Notes: a model not told the origin generated them from the letters alone. A DNA stretch of 64,000 nt from Ruminococcus sp. (GCF_016283395.1 NZ_JAEEMU010000048.1:28735-92734); one strand, 5' to 3'. Positions 26,159 to 35,341 are shown, counted from the first letter of the stretch. Made by a program: numbers and translations.

Positions 26159-26184
26159 GGGCGGATATTATCCGTCCTTTTTTA
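26159..26184 (+). terminator. Intrinsic terminator
   Basis: GGGCGGAT pairs with ATCCGTCC over a three-base loop, followed by TTTTTT. Confidence 0.85.
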
Positions 26185-26476
26185 TATGCTTGTGTCTGTG
26201 TAAGTGCCTTTTTATAATAGGGCTGAAAAAGAGTAAAAATCAATGGGAAACCGTTGATTATCAGAAAAAAATTTTTGTGATTCTGCTATATGCACAAAAA
26301 TAGTCGGCAGAATTTGTACGGAAATTCTAACGGATGCTGAGAGTTTAAAAAATAAGAAACAGAGAGCGTTTGTCTTTTTATATAATATAATGATATCATG
26401 CTATTTTTATATGTCATTATTTTGCATATAAGCACATTTGTGGGGTAAAATCGCAGAAAAAAGAGACAATAAATCA
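26185..26476. other. AT-rich intergenic region before the PL11 gene
   Basis: No open frame or RNA gene that I can support. It contains AATCAACGGTTTCCCATTGA on the minus strand as an imperfect small palindrome near 26240 and many T and A tracts. It may hold control sites for the pectin-lyase gene promoter at 26477. Confidence 0.4.
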
Positions 26477-26505
26477 TTGCCAAATCGTGAATAAAATAGT
26501 ATAAT
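26477..26505 (+). promoter_or_regulatory. Promoter of the PL11 gene
   Basis: TTGCCA at 26477-26482, 17-bp spacer, TATAAT at 26500-26505. A GGACAATATGTCC palindrome follows at about 26518, within the leader. Confidence 0.75.
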
Positions 26506-26560
26506 ATAATTGATACAGGACAATATGTCCAAAAAATACAAATCATTGGGGGAATAAACA

Positions 26561-29269
26561 ATGAATTTTAAATTAAAGAAAATTGCAGCCGCTGCTGCCT
26601 CTCTGGCAGTGGCTGTAAGCTCGAACCTCAGCATCAGCACACCTCTCAAAGCTGATGCAGCCTACGGTAACGGCGGCAACGGTTCGGCTATCATGGAGTA
26701 CCTTGACCGCGGTATCTACGCTATCAAGTCGGGCAACGGTATGTTCATAAGCTGGCGTTTCAACGCTAACGACAATGACAATGCGGAGTTCCAGCTCTTC
26801 CGCGACGACACTCTCATCTACACAAGCAAGGCAGGCGAAGCTACAAACTACTGGGACTCACAGGGCAATTCAAGCTCAAAGTACCGCGTTGACACCCTCG
26901 TTAACGGCAATGTGGTAAGCTCTGAGAACTGCCGCTTCACATCGGGTACTAACTACTTTGATATACCGCTGAAAAGTCCCGGAAGTATCTACTCGCCCAA
27001 TGACTGCTGTGCGGGAGATGTTGACGGCGACGGACAGTATGAGATATTCGTAAAATGGGATCCAAATGACTCGCAGGACAACTCCAAGACAGGTAACACC
27101 AGCAAGGTATATATCGACTGTTATACCCTCACAGGTCAGCAGCTCTGGCGTATCGACCTTGGCAGAAATATCCGTGCAGGTCAGCACTATACTCAAATGG
27201 CTGTTGCGGACTTTGACTGTGACGGAAAGGCAGAGCTTGTTACAAAGACCTGCGACGGAACTATCGACGGCACAGGCAAGGTCATCGGAAACGGCAATGC
27301 AAACTACGTTGACAGTGCAGGTACTGTTCTTACAGGTCCTGAATATATGACACTCTTTGAGGGCGCGACAGGTGCGGCTCTCGATACTATCGACTTCCCT
27401 GTGCCGAGAGGTGACGCAACAAGCAATTCAGCCAAGAGCACATGGGGAGACAACTATGGAAACCGCTGCGAGCGTTACAACTGCGCTATCGCTTATCTTG
27501 ACGGTGTTCATCCGTCTGTTGTTTACGGCAGAGGATACTATACAAGACTTACTATGTCGGCTGTTGATGTTGTAAACGGCAAACTTTCAAAGAAATGGGT
27601 ATTCGATACAGGATTCAATTCGAGCACTCCGGGTTACGGAGACGGCAACCACAATGTAATGGTGGCAGATTTCGACAACGACGGCAGACAGGAAGTCTGC
27701 ATGGGAGCTTGTGTTATTGATGACAACGGAAAGCTTCTCTGGACAACCAAGAAGGGGCACGGTGACGCTATGCACGTAGGCGACCTTGTTCCTAACCGCG
27801 AGGGAATAGAAGTGTTCCTCTGCCACGAAGGCGGCGGTTATGGTATTTCTCTCGTTGACGGAAAGAACGGCCAGATAATCTGGCATTACGACGGCGATAA
27901 GGATACAGGACGCTGCTGTGCAGATAATATCGTTGCAGGAAACAGCGGTGCAGAGTTCTGGGGCTCAAGACCTGCTAATGCAGTATATGATGTTTCCGGT
28001 AAGCAGATAGGCAACAAATGGCCGTCTACAAACTTCCTTATCTACTGGGACGGCGACTTAGAGCGTGAGCTCCTTGACGATATCACCATTACAGATGGTG
28101 CGGCAATAAACAACTATCCTGCAATATTTACAGCCACAGGCTGTGCTTCAAATAACGGTACTAAGGCAGTTCCTTGCCTTACAGCAGACCTCTTCGGAGA
28201 CTGGCGCGAGGAACTGGTCCTCAGAACTGAGGATAACTCAAAGCTTCGCGTATGGTGTACAAATACAGAGTCAAAGTACCGCATAACAACTCTCATGCAC
28301 GATATGCAGTACCGTATGCAGTGCGGCTGTCAGCAGTCATCATACAATCAGCCTCCGCACACAAGCTTTTATCTCGGCACAGAGGCTCAGCTCCCTGCAA
28401 GACCTAACGTAAAGCTGAACAATACTCCTCCTGAGCCTGTAAACGGCAGACTTGTAAATAATCTTCTTGTAAAGGATTATACAAACTCAAGAGACTGGAA
28501 ACTTATGGAGTCAAACAGTACAGGCGGTCTTATCTACGGAGACAGAGACTTTACTTATACCTCACTTGCATCTGAGCTTCAGAACTGCGAGTATATTATG
28601 ACAGCCTGCAATTCAAAGAATACAGACGCCGATCTCGCTGAGTTCACAACAGCTGACAAGTGCGAGGTATATGTTCTCGTTGATACCCGTGAGGAAGAAG
28701 CAAATCTTGTTCCCTCATGGCTCAGCGGCTACACAAGAACTGATCTTACAGCAGCTTCAAGCAACGGAGTTGATTTCGTGGCTTACAAAAAGGAGTTTGA
28801 AGCAGGTCAGAAGGTAGTTCTCGGTACTAACGGAATGACAGGAAATGTTATAAACTACACTGTTTTCGTAAAGGAGCCTGAGGTAGTTACCACAACAACT
28901 ACTACGACAACAACTACCACTACTACAACTACAACAACAGAGACGACTACTTCAACAACTACGACAACGACTGTTACAACAACAGAGACTGTTACTACTA
29001 CAACAAACGGTGATGTGACCGTGACTGTATGGGGCGATGCAAACTGCGACGGTGACGTTGATATGTCAGATATCGTTCTGATAATGCAGAGCCTTGCAAA
29101 TCCTAACAAGTATGGTGAAGGCGGTTCAGAGGCATCAGCTATCACAGCTCAGGGTAAAGCTAATGCTGATGTTGATATCAGCAGCAAAGGCATTACATCA
29201 AACGATGCACTGAGAATACAGGAGTTCCTGCTCAATAAGATCTCAACACTCGATCCTTCGATAAAATAA
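26561..29269 (+). CDS. Secreted PL11 rhamnogalacturonan lyase with dockerin
   Basis: 902 residues with a signal peptide. The N-terminal fibronectin-like start (YLDRGIYAIKSGNGMFISWR) and the following eight-bladed propeller (CCAGDVDGDGQYEIFVKWDP, MAVADFDCDGKAELVTKT, WGDNYGNRCERYNCAIAYLDG, FGDWREELVLR) are typical of PL11 lyases, which cut the rhamnogalacturonan I backbone of pectin by beta-elimination with Ca2+. A small beta domain (about 630-770), a long Thr linker and a dockerin (WGDANCDGDVDMSDIVLIMQ, second repeat ITSNDALRIQEFLL) follow. The dockerin is very like that of the GH43 protein. GGGGGAATAAACA precedes the ATG. Confidence 0.92.
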   Translation: MNFKLKKIAAAAASLAVAVSSNLSISTPLKADAAYGNGGNGSAIMEYLDRGIYAIKSGNGMFISWRFNANDNDNAEFQLFRDDTLIYTSKAGEATNYWDSQGNSSSKYRVDTLVNGNVVSSENCRFTSGTNYFDIPLKSPGSIYSPNDCCAGDVDGDGQYEIFVKWDPNDSQDNSKTGNTSKVYIDCYTLTGQQLWRIDLGRNIRAGQHYTQMAVADFDCDGKAELVTKTCDGTIDGTGKVIGNGNANYVDSAGTVLTGPEYMTLFEGATGAALDTIDFPVPRGDATSNSAKSTWGDNYGNRCERYNCAIAYLDGVHPSVVYGRGYYTRLTMSAVDVVNGKLSKKWVFDTGFNSSTPGYGDGNHNVMVADFDNDGRQEVCMGACVIDDNGKLLWTTKKGHGDAMHVGDLVPNREGIEVFLCHEGGGYGISLVDGKNGQIIWHYDGDKDTGRCCADNIVAGNSGAEFWGSRPANAVYDVSGKQIGNKWPSTNFLIYWDGDLERELLDDITITDGAAINNYPAIFTATGCASNNGTKAVPCLTADLFGDWREELVLRTEDNSKLRVWCTNTESKYRITTLMHDMQYRMQCGCQQSSYNQPPHTSFYLGTEAQLPARPNVKLNNTPPEPVNGRLVNNLLVKDYTNSRDWKLMESNSTGGLIYGDRDFTYTSLASELQNCEYIMTACNSKNTDADLAEFTTADKCEVYVLVDTREEEANLVPSWLSGYTRTDLTAASSNGVDFVAYKKEFEAGQKVVLGTNGMTGNVINYTVFVKEPEVVTTTTTTTTTTTTTTTTTETTTSTTTTTTVTTTETVTTTTNGDVTVTVWGDANCDGDVDMSDIVLIMQSLANPNKYGEGGSEASAITAQGKANADVDISSKGITSNDALRIQEFLLNKISTLDPSIK

Positions 29270-29275
29270 TAATAA

Positions 29276-29309
29276 ATGAGCTGCATGATATTTCGTGCAG
29301 CTCATTTTT
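29276..29309 (+). terminator. Intrinsic terminator after PL11
   Basis: ATGAGCTGCATGA pairs with TCGTGCAGCTCAT over a four-base loop, then TTTTTA. Confidence 0.9.
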
Positions 29310-29324
29310 AATATGCCTATGTAC

Positions 29325-29353
29325 TTGACAAATCGGGAGAAAACTGTTATTAT
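29325..29353 (+). promoter_or_regulatory. Promoter upstream of the methyltransferase gene
   Basis: TTGACA at 29325-29330, 17-bp spacer, TATTAT at 29348-29353. The start would lie near 29360, leaving a leader of about 160 nt. Confidence 0.7.
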
Positions 29354-29359
29354 AAAAGG

Positions 29360-29519
29360 TAATAGATAACAGGGGATATGCTCCTCATAATAGAGTGGAG
29401 CAGTTTGCGGAGCGGCGATCGTCTGATTGCAGAAATGTTATGTCTGCACTGTGATCTATGGTTATGTTTTTATACGATCGTAATAAGTCATGGTTTTCGT
29501 TATAAAAGGAGTTTGCAGT
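29360..29519 (+). promoter_or_regulatory. Structured leader candidate before the methyltransferase gene
   Basis: TGCTCC pairs with GGAGCA around 29379-29404, and CGATCG occurs at about 29417 and again at 29475, enclosing an inner stem (GCAGA with TCTGC). I do not recognise a riboswitch class. It may be a simple leader. Confidence 0.3.
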
Positions 29520-30311
29520 ATGGAAATAATCAATGATAAGATCGACAGCGGAAAAGCATTTGACTTTGGACGGACATCAAAAGGATATGCAAAATATCGT
29601 GACATTTACCCAAAGGAATTCTATAAAAAGCTTGTGGACTGCGGCGTTGGTGTAAGCGGTCAGAAATGTCTTGATCTTGGTACTGGAACAGGTGTTATAC
29701 CGCGTAATATGTACCGGTACGGAGCAGAATGGACAGGTACGGATATATCCGAAAACCAGATAGCTCAGGCAAATCTTCTTGCAAGAGCAAATAAGATGAA
29801 TATTGATTTTAAGGTGGCATCTGCGGAAAATCTGGATTTTCCCGATGAAAGCTTTGATATCATTACAGCCTGTCAGTGCTTCTGGTATTTCGACACAAAG
29901 GAGCTTGCACCTAAGCTTGCGAAAATGCTTAAAAAGGACGGCAGACTTGTTGTTATGCAAATGGCATGGCTGCCTGAGGAGGACAGGATAGCTGGACTCA
30001 GCGAAAAGCTGGTCCTGGAGTATAATCCCGAGTGGTCAGGCGGCGGCTGGACTCGTCAGCCTGTTAATATCTCAGATGATGTTTTGAATTCATTTGACGT
30101 AGTGTACAGAGTAGGGTATGACCTTAATGTGCATTTTACAAGAGAGAGCTGGAACGGAAGAATGAAGACTTGCCGCGGTATCGGAGCCTCACTTCCCGAG
30201 GCTGAGATAGCAGCGTGGGAGCGCGAGCACAGGGCACTTCTTGCACTTACAGCTCCTGAGGAGTTCGATGTGCTCCATTATGCTGCAATTGCGATACTGA
30301 AAAAGAAATAA
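29520..30311 (+). CDS. Class I SAM-dependent methyltransferase
   Basis: 263 residues from ATG at 29520, chosen because AAAGGAG lies 8 bases upstream; upstream in-frame codons are unlikely starts. The Rossmann-type motif I is CLDLGTGTGVIPRNMYRYGAEWTG, read in two parts, then DISENQI (motif II), FKVASAENLDFPDESFDIITACQCF and WYFD, as in UbiE/COQ5-like enzymes. Substrate unknown. It is preceded by a promoter and a long leader and followed by a lipoprotein gene. Confidence 0.88.
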   Translation: MEIINDKIDSGKAFDFGRTSKGYAKYRDIYPKEFYKKLVDCGVGVSGQKCLDLGTGTGVIPRNMYRYGAEWTGTDISENQIAQANLLARANKMNIDFKVASAENLDFPDESFDIITACQCFWYFDTKELAPKLAKMLKKDGRLVVMQMAWLPEEDRIAGLSEKLVLEYNPEWSGGGWTRQPVNISDDVLNSFDVVYRVGYDLNVHFTRESWNGRMKTCRGIGASLPEAEIAAWEREHRALLALTAPEEFDVLHYAAIAILKKK

Positions 30312-30371
30312 GCCGAGGGGAAAGGCGATCACTTAGTCCTAATATATGATATAAGGACCAAGGAGAAAAAT

Positions 30372-31082
30372 ATGAAAAGATTATTTGCAGGCTTAATGTC
30401 TGTAATGGTTATTGGTACGGCTTTGGCAGGCTGCGGCGAAAAGAAAAATAATGACAAAGTATCTGCTGATGCCGAAGATACGGAAGAAAGCGTTACTGTC
30501 CTGACTTCGGAAGAAATAGCAGAATATGTTGAAAAAGGTGCAGAGATAAACGGCTTTGAGAAGTATGAAGATGCTGCCGATCAATTTATAAAGGCGGTAA
30601 ATGAACGCGATATCTCACTGATTAAAGATGTTTTCTTCATAAGAGATGAAGAACAGTACATCATGCCCATAGATCAGGGAATGTTTGGCTTGTTATACAA
30701 GCAGGCGGTTGCTCTTATGAGTGAACCCGATTATGAAGTGGACTATGCAAAAGTGACAGGCGCTTATACTGCCGAAGAGCTTCAGACTGCCGATGATATA
30801 GCGAATATGTACTATGTTTACAGCAGTATAAATAAAGAGGTCACAGGCGGAGATAAAGAGCTCTCAGATGATGAGAGGGCGATAGTATCGCAGAAGATAC
30901 AGGCATTTGATTTCGATTTTGCGAATATCGAGCGACCTGTCAGCGTTACAGAGGGAAAGTATTATGAGGTCGGACTTAAAAAGGGCGACGATCTTATTAC
31001 CATGCTGTTTTCACTTTATAAGGTGAACGATGAAAAGTGGCTGATACAGACCGCTGAATGTAACAGAAAAATTGCTGAATAA
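30372..31082 (+). CDS. Putative lipoprotein of unknown function
   Basis: 236 residues. MKRLFAGLMSVMVIGTALAGCG carries a lipobox (LAGC), so lipid anchoring at Cys21 is expected after signal peptidase II. The mature part is acidic, helical at first, and ends in a DUF-like fold (SLYKVNDEKWLIQTAECN) that I cannot assign. AAGGAG precedes the ATG. A dispersed repeat with terminator core follows. Confidence 0.75.
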   Translation: MKRLFAGLMSVMVIGTALAGCGEKKNNDKVSADAEDTEESVTVLTSEEIAEYVEKGAEINGFEKYEDAADQFIKAVNERDISLIKDVFFIRDEEQYIMPIDQGMFGLLYKQAVALMSEPDYEVDYAKVTGAYTAEELQTADDIANMYYVYSSINKEVTGGDKELSDDERAIVSQKIQAFDFDFANIERPVSVTEGKYYEVGLKKGDDLITMLFSLYKVNDEKWLIQTAECNRKIAE

Positions 31083-31115
31083 ATGAAAAAGCGATCCGAG
31101 TAACCGTTATACTGA

Positions 31116-31440
31116 TATAGAAGCTTTTATGCTGATTATTGAGAGAACCCCTTTTGAAAAAGGGAGCCCTCTGACGGAGGCGTGCCCCTTTGTCACTCCG
31201 TGACATCTCCCCGCACTGCGGGGAGTCACTCTCAAACTCTCTCCCGAAAACTTCTGTTTTTATTTTTTCCCAGATAGGGCGCGATCTGTACACTTGCAGA
31301 TCTTTTTTATTTTTTTTACGCGCCCTATCTGGGAAAAAATCAGATAAAAGTCTTTGGAAAGGGGTTCGGGGGATAACCTTTCCTCAGAAAAGTTTCCCCC
31401 GATAATTAACTATAAACTTCTATATTAGTACCACGGTTAG
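31116..31440 (+). repeat. Long dispersed repeat, copy A
   Basis: Near-identical in inverted orientation to 24178-24500. Order: TAGAAGCTTTTATGCTGATT, a GC-rich part with CCCCGCACTGCGGGG palindrome, an outer stem (CCAGATAGGGCGCG with CGCGCCCTATCTGG) around a terminator-like hairpin, then GGAAAGGGGTTCGGGGG and an AT-rich end. The outer stem differs from copy B by an A-T for G-C exchange on both arms. A 30-bp piece of the AT-rich end occurs also at 44080-44112. Confidence 0.85.
31283..31319 (+). terminator. Terminator-like core of repeat copy A
   Basis: GATCTG pairs with CAGATC over an eight-base loop and is followed by two T runs. It points so as to stop transcription from the lipoprotein gene. 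Confidence 0.7.
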
Positions 31441-31456
31441 TCAGACCGCTTTACTT

Positions 31457-31984
31457 TTAGTCAATGAAGAAAATTCTGTCAGGAAGACGTTCCGGAATGG
31501 GCTCGGGTGGAACATCAGGTATTCCCAGTGCCAGATGACCGATGCCGATATAATCACCTTTGAGACCTACTTTATCAAGTATCTCCTTGCCGAGTTCACT
31601 TTCCATTTCCTCTTTTGCACGGTGTATCCAGCAGCTTCCCAGACCAAGCTCCTGAGCCTTCAGCATCATATTTCCGATACTGAGACTTCCGTCATAGACA
31701 GCAGTAGGAATATCCTTTGGTGCAATTACAAGAATGATAATAGGTGCGCCGTAGAACGGGTCAAAGTCACCTTCCCAGCCGCCTATCTTTCTGTTTTCCT
31801 CAGCAATAGTATCACGAAGCTCTTTATTTGTGATAGAAATTAATACAGGAGCCTGTTTACCTCTGCCCGAAGCAGCGTAAATACCTGCTTCCAATACCTC
31901 GTCAATAAGATTTTTTGACGGGAGCAATGATGAAAATTTGCGAACGCTTCTGCGTTCTTTGATTATTTTTGTAAGCTTGCTCAT
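31457..31984 (-). CDS. Nitroreductase-family FMN oxidoreductase
   Basis: 175 residues. IKERRSVRKFS at the N-terminus is the FMN-binding start of the family, LEAGIYAASGRGKQAP the second contact region and GLGSCWIHRAKEEM and IGHLALGIPD the C-terminal ones. These small enzymes reduce nitro-compounds, quinones or flavin-like substrates with NAD(P)H. AGGAG lies before the ATG at 31984. Substrate unknown. Confidence 0.9.
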   Translation of the reverse strand: MSKLTKIIKERRSVRKFSSLLPSKNLIDEVLEAGIYAASGRGKQAPVLISITNKELRDTIAEENRKIGGWEGDFDPFYGAPIIILVIAPKDIPTAVYDGSLSIGNMMLKAQELGLGSCWIHRAKEEMESELGKEILDKVGLKGDYIGIGHLALGIPDVPPEPIPERLPDRIFFID

Positions 31985-32173
31985 TATACGCTCCTCCTAA
32001 GCTTTTCAAGATACATACATTATAACATATAGTTTAGAAAAAATCAACATTTTTCGTGAAATTTTTGGCATTATTTTATGATTATGATAATAATTGTATG
32101 AAAAAAAGCATATACCTGCTATGGAATCGTTTGCTGTGCAGTTTAAAGAATAAATGAAAGGAAGTTCGATAAA

Positions 32174-32632
32174 ATGAATATATATAAGGCTAAGAATGAA
32201 GATCTTGTTATAGTCAAAGCGATAGCTCACAGTGCGATAAATGCAGTATATCCTCATTATTATCCTGTGGGAGCGGTTGAGTTCTTTCTTGCGCATCACA
32301 GTGATGAACATATTCTGAAAGATATTGAAAAAGGCATAGTATTTTTGCTGGAAGATGACAATGAAAATACTGTGGGAACTGTTACGGTGGCTGAAAACGA
32401 AATGACAAGGCTTTTCGTACTTCCCAAATATCATGGGAAAGGCTATGGCGGTATACTGATAAGATTTGCAGAGGAGATGATAGCTGAGAAATACGATATC
32501 GTAAGACTTGATGCTTCACTTCCTGCGAAGTCCATATATCTCAAAAAGGGATACAGCTTCGTAAGCTACCACAGCATAGATTGCAGCAACGGTGATAAGC
32601 TTTGTTACGATGAGATGATAAAGAGAGTATAA
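32174..32632 (+). CDS. GNAT-family N-acetyltransferase
   Basis: 152 residues. MNIYKAKNEDL opens a GNAT domain with TVAENEMTRLFVLPKYHGKGYGG (acetyl-CoA loop, G-K-G-Y-G-G) and DASLPAKSIYLKKGYSF at the end. GAAAGGAAG precedes the ATG. Single gene; substrate unknown. Confidence 0.88.
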   Translation: MNIYKAKNEDLVIVKAIAHSAINAVYPHYYPVGAVEFFLAHHSDEHILKDIEKGIVFLLEDDNENTVGTVTVAENEMTRLFVLPKYHGKGYGGILIRFAEEMIAEKYDIVRLDASLPAKSIYLKKGYSFVSYHSIDCSNGDKLCYDEMIKRV

Positions 32633-32635
32633 AAG

Positions 32636-32670
32636 CCGTTAGCCATTAGCCGTTAGCCTGTTATAGGGGC
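32636..32670. repeat. Short tandem GTTAGCC/ATTAGCC repeat
   Basis: GCCGTTAGCCATTAGCCGTTAG-type heptamers, shared with the repeat in the guaA leader at 35197. A dispersed repeat family without coding capacity. Confidence 0.6.
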
Positions 32671-32708
32671 GGCGTTCACTACAATTTATATTAGCAATAA
32701 AACAATCA

Positions 32709-32736
32709 AGCCCCGAGACAAAGCCTCGGGGCTAAA
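32709..32736. terminator. Terminator-like hairpin between convergent genes
   Basis: AGCCCCGAG pairs with CTCGGGGCT over a six- to seven-base loop. A weak T run on each side; it lies between the GNAT gene and the convergent GH13 gene. Confidence 0.6.
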
Positions 32737-32783
32737 CTTATATAGGTACTGCTGTTGATATCAGCAGCTTTTATTATTCGCTA

Positions 32784-34373
32784 TCAGTCAAGCTTTGTAA
32801 ATCGCCTGGCATCTCCTGCTTTGCCAATGAACATTGACTTCGGACGTGCCCATACTTCGCCGTCCTTGAGCGACTTGTATATAACGAGCTCTTCCATAGT
32901 CTCGGTATGACGAGCTACAGCAAGGAGCTCATACTCATTGCCCTTGAAGTGGCGGTATTTTGCACCGATCTCGATCTCTGTATCTTTGTCTACAGGAGCT
33001 TCTTCATGCTTTGGCTCGTTATTAACGATATCATCTGCAACGATTATCATTGAAGAATACGGAGCCATACGCACATGAGCGTTGGAGTTTTCAACGCTTA
33101 TAGGAGAAGCTGTAAAGACATCAACCAGTCCCGAAAGATGAGTCTGGAAATTGAGGTCGTACTCGCGGTCTGCGAGATTAAGAGCGATGTATACTGTCTG
33201 ATCTCCCAGCACCTTTTTGAAGAGGAGCTGCTGATTTGTTATGACAATACGCTCGTAGCTTCCGTTTCTTACAGCAGGGTAAGCGCGGTAGATACGTCCA
33301 AGCTTGACGATGTGTTTGTAAAGCGAAACGTTGCCGTGCTCTGCCATATCATTCAGGTGGAGACACGGGCGGAGATTATCGTCGGAATTGTTTTCTTTTC
33401 TGCCTTCTATGCCGTATTCACTTCCGTAGTAAATAGACGGAATACCGGGCATTGTGTACATAAGAGTGTATACCAGCGGCAGATGAGCGTTATTGCTGAG
33501 AGTGCTTGCGAGACGGTTTACATCGTGATTATCGACGAAGTTGTAAAGGTCGATATTGCGGTAGATACCGCCGTTAGCACCTGACTGCCTGTTGATAGAA
33601 TAGTCTATCTCAAAGTAGTTTTTATCATTATGTGATGACCAGAGTCCCTTGTAGCACTCATAGTTTGTAACAGAGTCCAGCATCTCAGGGTTAGCCCAGC
33701 GGTTGTAGTCGCCGTGGATTATTTCGCCCATGAGCCAGAAATCTGGTTTTTTGCTCTTGCAGAAGCTTCTTACCCTCTTGATGAACTCAAAGTCAAGGCA
33801 ATCGGCTGCATCAAAACGGATACCGTCAATGCCGAAGGACTCTATCCAGTAATCAATAGCGTCGATTATGTGGTCGCATACGCCCGGATTGCGGAGATTG
33901 AGCTTTACAAGATTGTAATGACCGTTCCAGCCCTCATACCAGAACGGGTCGCCGCATGGGCTCGGACCGCCGAAATTAAGGTTCTGGAACCAGTCACAGT
34001 ACTGTGAAGCCTGTCCTTTTTCCTGTATGTCAACGAACTGAGGGAACTTTCTGCCTACATGATTGAAAACGCCGTCAAGGATAACTCTTATGCCGTTTTC
34101 GTGAAGTCTGTCGCATATAAAGCGGAAGGAATTATTATCGCCAAGACGTTTGTCTATCTTCTTGTAATCAATAGTGTCATAGCCATGCTCAACGGACTCA
34201 AAAACAGGTCCGAAGTAAACTGCGTCAACGTTCATCTCCTTTAAATGGGGTATCCATTCCAGCACCTTGTCAAGACGATAGATAACATCTTCGCTGCCGT
34301 CGTTAAACTTAGGTGCGCCACAAAATCCGAGAGGATATATGTGGTAGATTATGGCGTTATCATACCAGTTCAT
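32784..34373 (-). CDS. GH13 alpha-amylase family protein
   Basis: 529 residues from ATG at 34373, chosen because AAGGAG lies 8 bases upstream. No signal peptide, so intracellular. Conserved regions: DGVFNHVG (region I), GIRFDAADCL (region II, nucleophile Asp), GEIIH (acid/base Glu) and FVDNHDVNR (region IV). The C-terminal beta-sandwich is followed by an extra domain of about 60 residues (IGAKYRHFKGNEYELLAVARH), which resembles small DUF1653-type domains and is unusual as a fusion here. It probably acts on maltodextrins or glycogen-derived oligosaccharides. Followed by nothing on its strand; the HD-domain gene lies upstream and is probably cotranscribed. Confidence 0.88.
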   Translation of the reverse strand: MNWYDNAIIYHIYPLGFCGAPKFNDGSEDVIYRLDKVLEWIPHLKEMNVDAVYFGPVFESVEHGYDTIDYKKIDKRLGDNNSFRFICDRLHENGIRVILDGVFNHVGRKFPQFVDIQEKGQASQYCDWFQNLNFGGPSPCGDPFWYEGWNGHYNLVKLNLRNPGVCDHIIDAIDYWIESFGIDGIRFDAADCLDFEFIKRVRSFCKSKKPDFWLMGEIIHGDYNRWANPEMLDSVTNYECYKGLWSSHNDKNYFEIDYSINRQSGANGGIYRNIDLYNFVDNHDVNRLASTLSNNAHLPLVYTLMYTMPGIPSIYYGSEYGIEGRKENNSDDNLRPCLHLNDMAEHGNVSLYKHIVKLGRIYRAYPAVRNGSYERIVITNQQLLFKKVLGDQTVYIALNLADREYDLNFQTHLSGLVDVFTASPISVENSNAHVRMAPYSSMIIVADDIVNNEPKHEEAPVDKDTEIEIGAKYRHFKGNEYELLAVARHTETMEELVIYKSLKDGEVWARPKSMFIGKAGDARRFTKLD

Positions 34374-34394
34374 AATCAAAACTCCTTACATTTA

Positions 34395-34994
34395 TTAATT
34401 TGAGCCTTCCATGTAGTAGGATGCTTCCATATCGGCAACGTTCAGTGCCAGAGCGAGTGGGTACATTTCAAGTGCCCTGCCGATAGTACCTCTTTCTTCG
34501 GTACCTCCGTATGAAAAGCCCATGTGATATCGTATTGCAAAAGCCTCCTCACGGGTCAGGCGGTTTTCACCGTAAAAAAATCCCGAGAGTATGTATACCG
34601 ATTTTTCACCATGACCGTATGGAAGAGTGTCATTTATAGCGTAAAACGGTACTTTTTCCCATTGACCTGTTTCGTCGTTCTTTTTGTTTCTCATTTCTAC
34701 GGTATAGAAATTGACTTTGCAGACATCGTGGAGAAGTGCCACAAGAGCGATTGTCTCCTCAGAGTAGTCCATACCGTAAAGCTCTTTGGTGCGTGGGCGT
34801 GAAAGATAGTCCTTGAGGCAGTGGTAAACGTTGAGACTGTGTTCAACAAGACCACCCTCATGGGAACCGTGGAAACGTGTACTGCTGGGTGCAGTAAAGA
34901 AGTCACTTTTTTCAAGGTATTCCAGAAGCTTATCAGCCCCCTCACGGTGTATATTTTCTTTATATATCGAGATGAATTCTTCTTTTGGTGTCAT
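34395..34994 (-). CDS. HD-domain hydrolase
   Basis: 199 residues. RFHGSHEGGLVEHSLNVY and LVALLHDVCKVNFY supply the His, His-Asp pair of the HD superfamily of metal-dependent phosphohydrolases; GHGEKSVY and RYHMGFS provide later ligands. Similar proteins act on nucleotides or nucleic acid ends. GTAAGGAG precedes the ATG at 34994. It ends 21 bases before the start of the GH13 gene, so the two are probably an operon. Confidence 0.8.
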   Translation of the reverse strand: MTPKEEFISIYKENIHREGADKLLEYLEKSDFFTAPSSTRFHGSHEGGLVEHSLNVYHCLKDYLSRPRTKELYGMDYSEETIALVALLHDVCKVNFYTVEMRNKKNDETGQWEKVPFYAINDTLPYGHGEKSVYILSGFFYGENRLTREEAFAIRYHMGFSYGGTEERGTIGRALEMYPLALALNVADMEASYYMEGSN

Positions 34995-35135
34995 ATACGA
35001 TACTCCTTACAATACTATATAAATATTATACCACAAATTGCAATTAAATTCAATAGGCATATATAATTTTTTTATTAATTATCACTATAATTGGTGCAAC
35101 CGATTTATATCAGGTGAAAAAACAGCAGGAAAGAC

Positions 35136-35164
35136 TTGAAATTTTCTTTGAAATATGGCATAAT
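35136..35164 (+). promoter_or_regulatory. Probable promoter of guaA
   Basis: TTGAAA at 35136-35141, 17-bp spacer, CATAAT at 35159-35164. It is followed by a CATGATCAAGC/GCTTGACCATG inverted repeat at 35171-35195. Confidence 0.55.
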
Positions 35165-35196
35165 TAAAACATGATCAAGCATAGCTTGACCATGTT

Positions 35197-35302
35197 AAGC
35201 CATTAGCCGTTAGCTGTTAGCCATTAGAATTTGAAAAGGCAGGTATTATCCGCTTGTAAAGCGGCGAAGCCGCCTGCTAAAGGCTAATAGCTATTAAATA
35301 CG
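35197..35302. repeat. MITE-like repeat in the guaA leader
   Basis: AGCCATTAGCCGTTAGCTGT at the left and GCTAAAGGCTAATAGCTATT at the right form imperfect inverted ends; GGCGAAGCCGCC lies inside. The left heptamers recur at 32636. There is no purine-riboswitch core (no GTTTCTACC or paired GGGCAACC) here. Confidence 0.55.
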
Positions 35303-35341
35303 GTGTCCGCTGCCGTAAAGCGGAAGTTAAGGAGGAAAAAT

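Noticed and set aside
35100..35341. Purine riboswitch before guaA
   Set aside because: None of the conserved junction or loop sequences are present; the leader is occupied by a MITE-like repeat.
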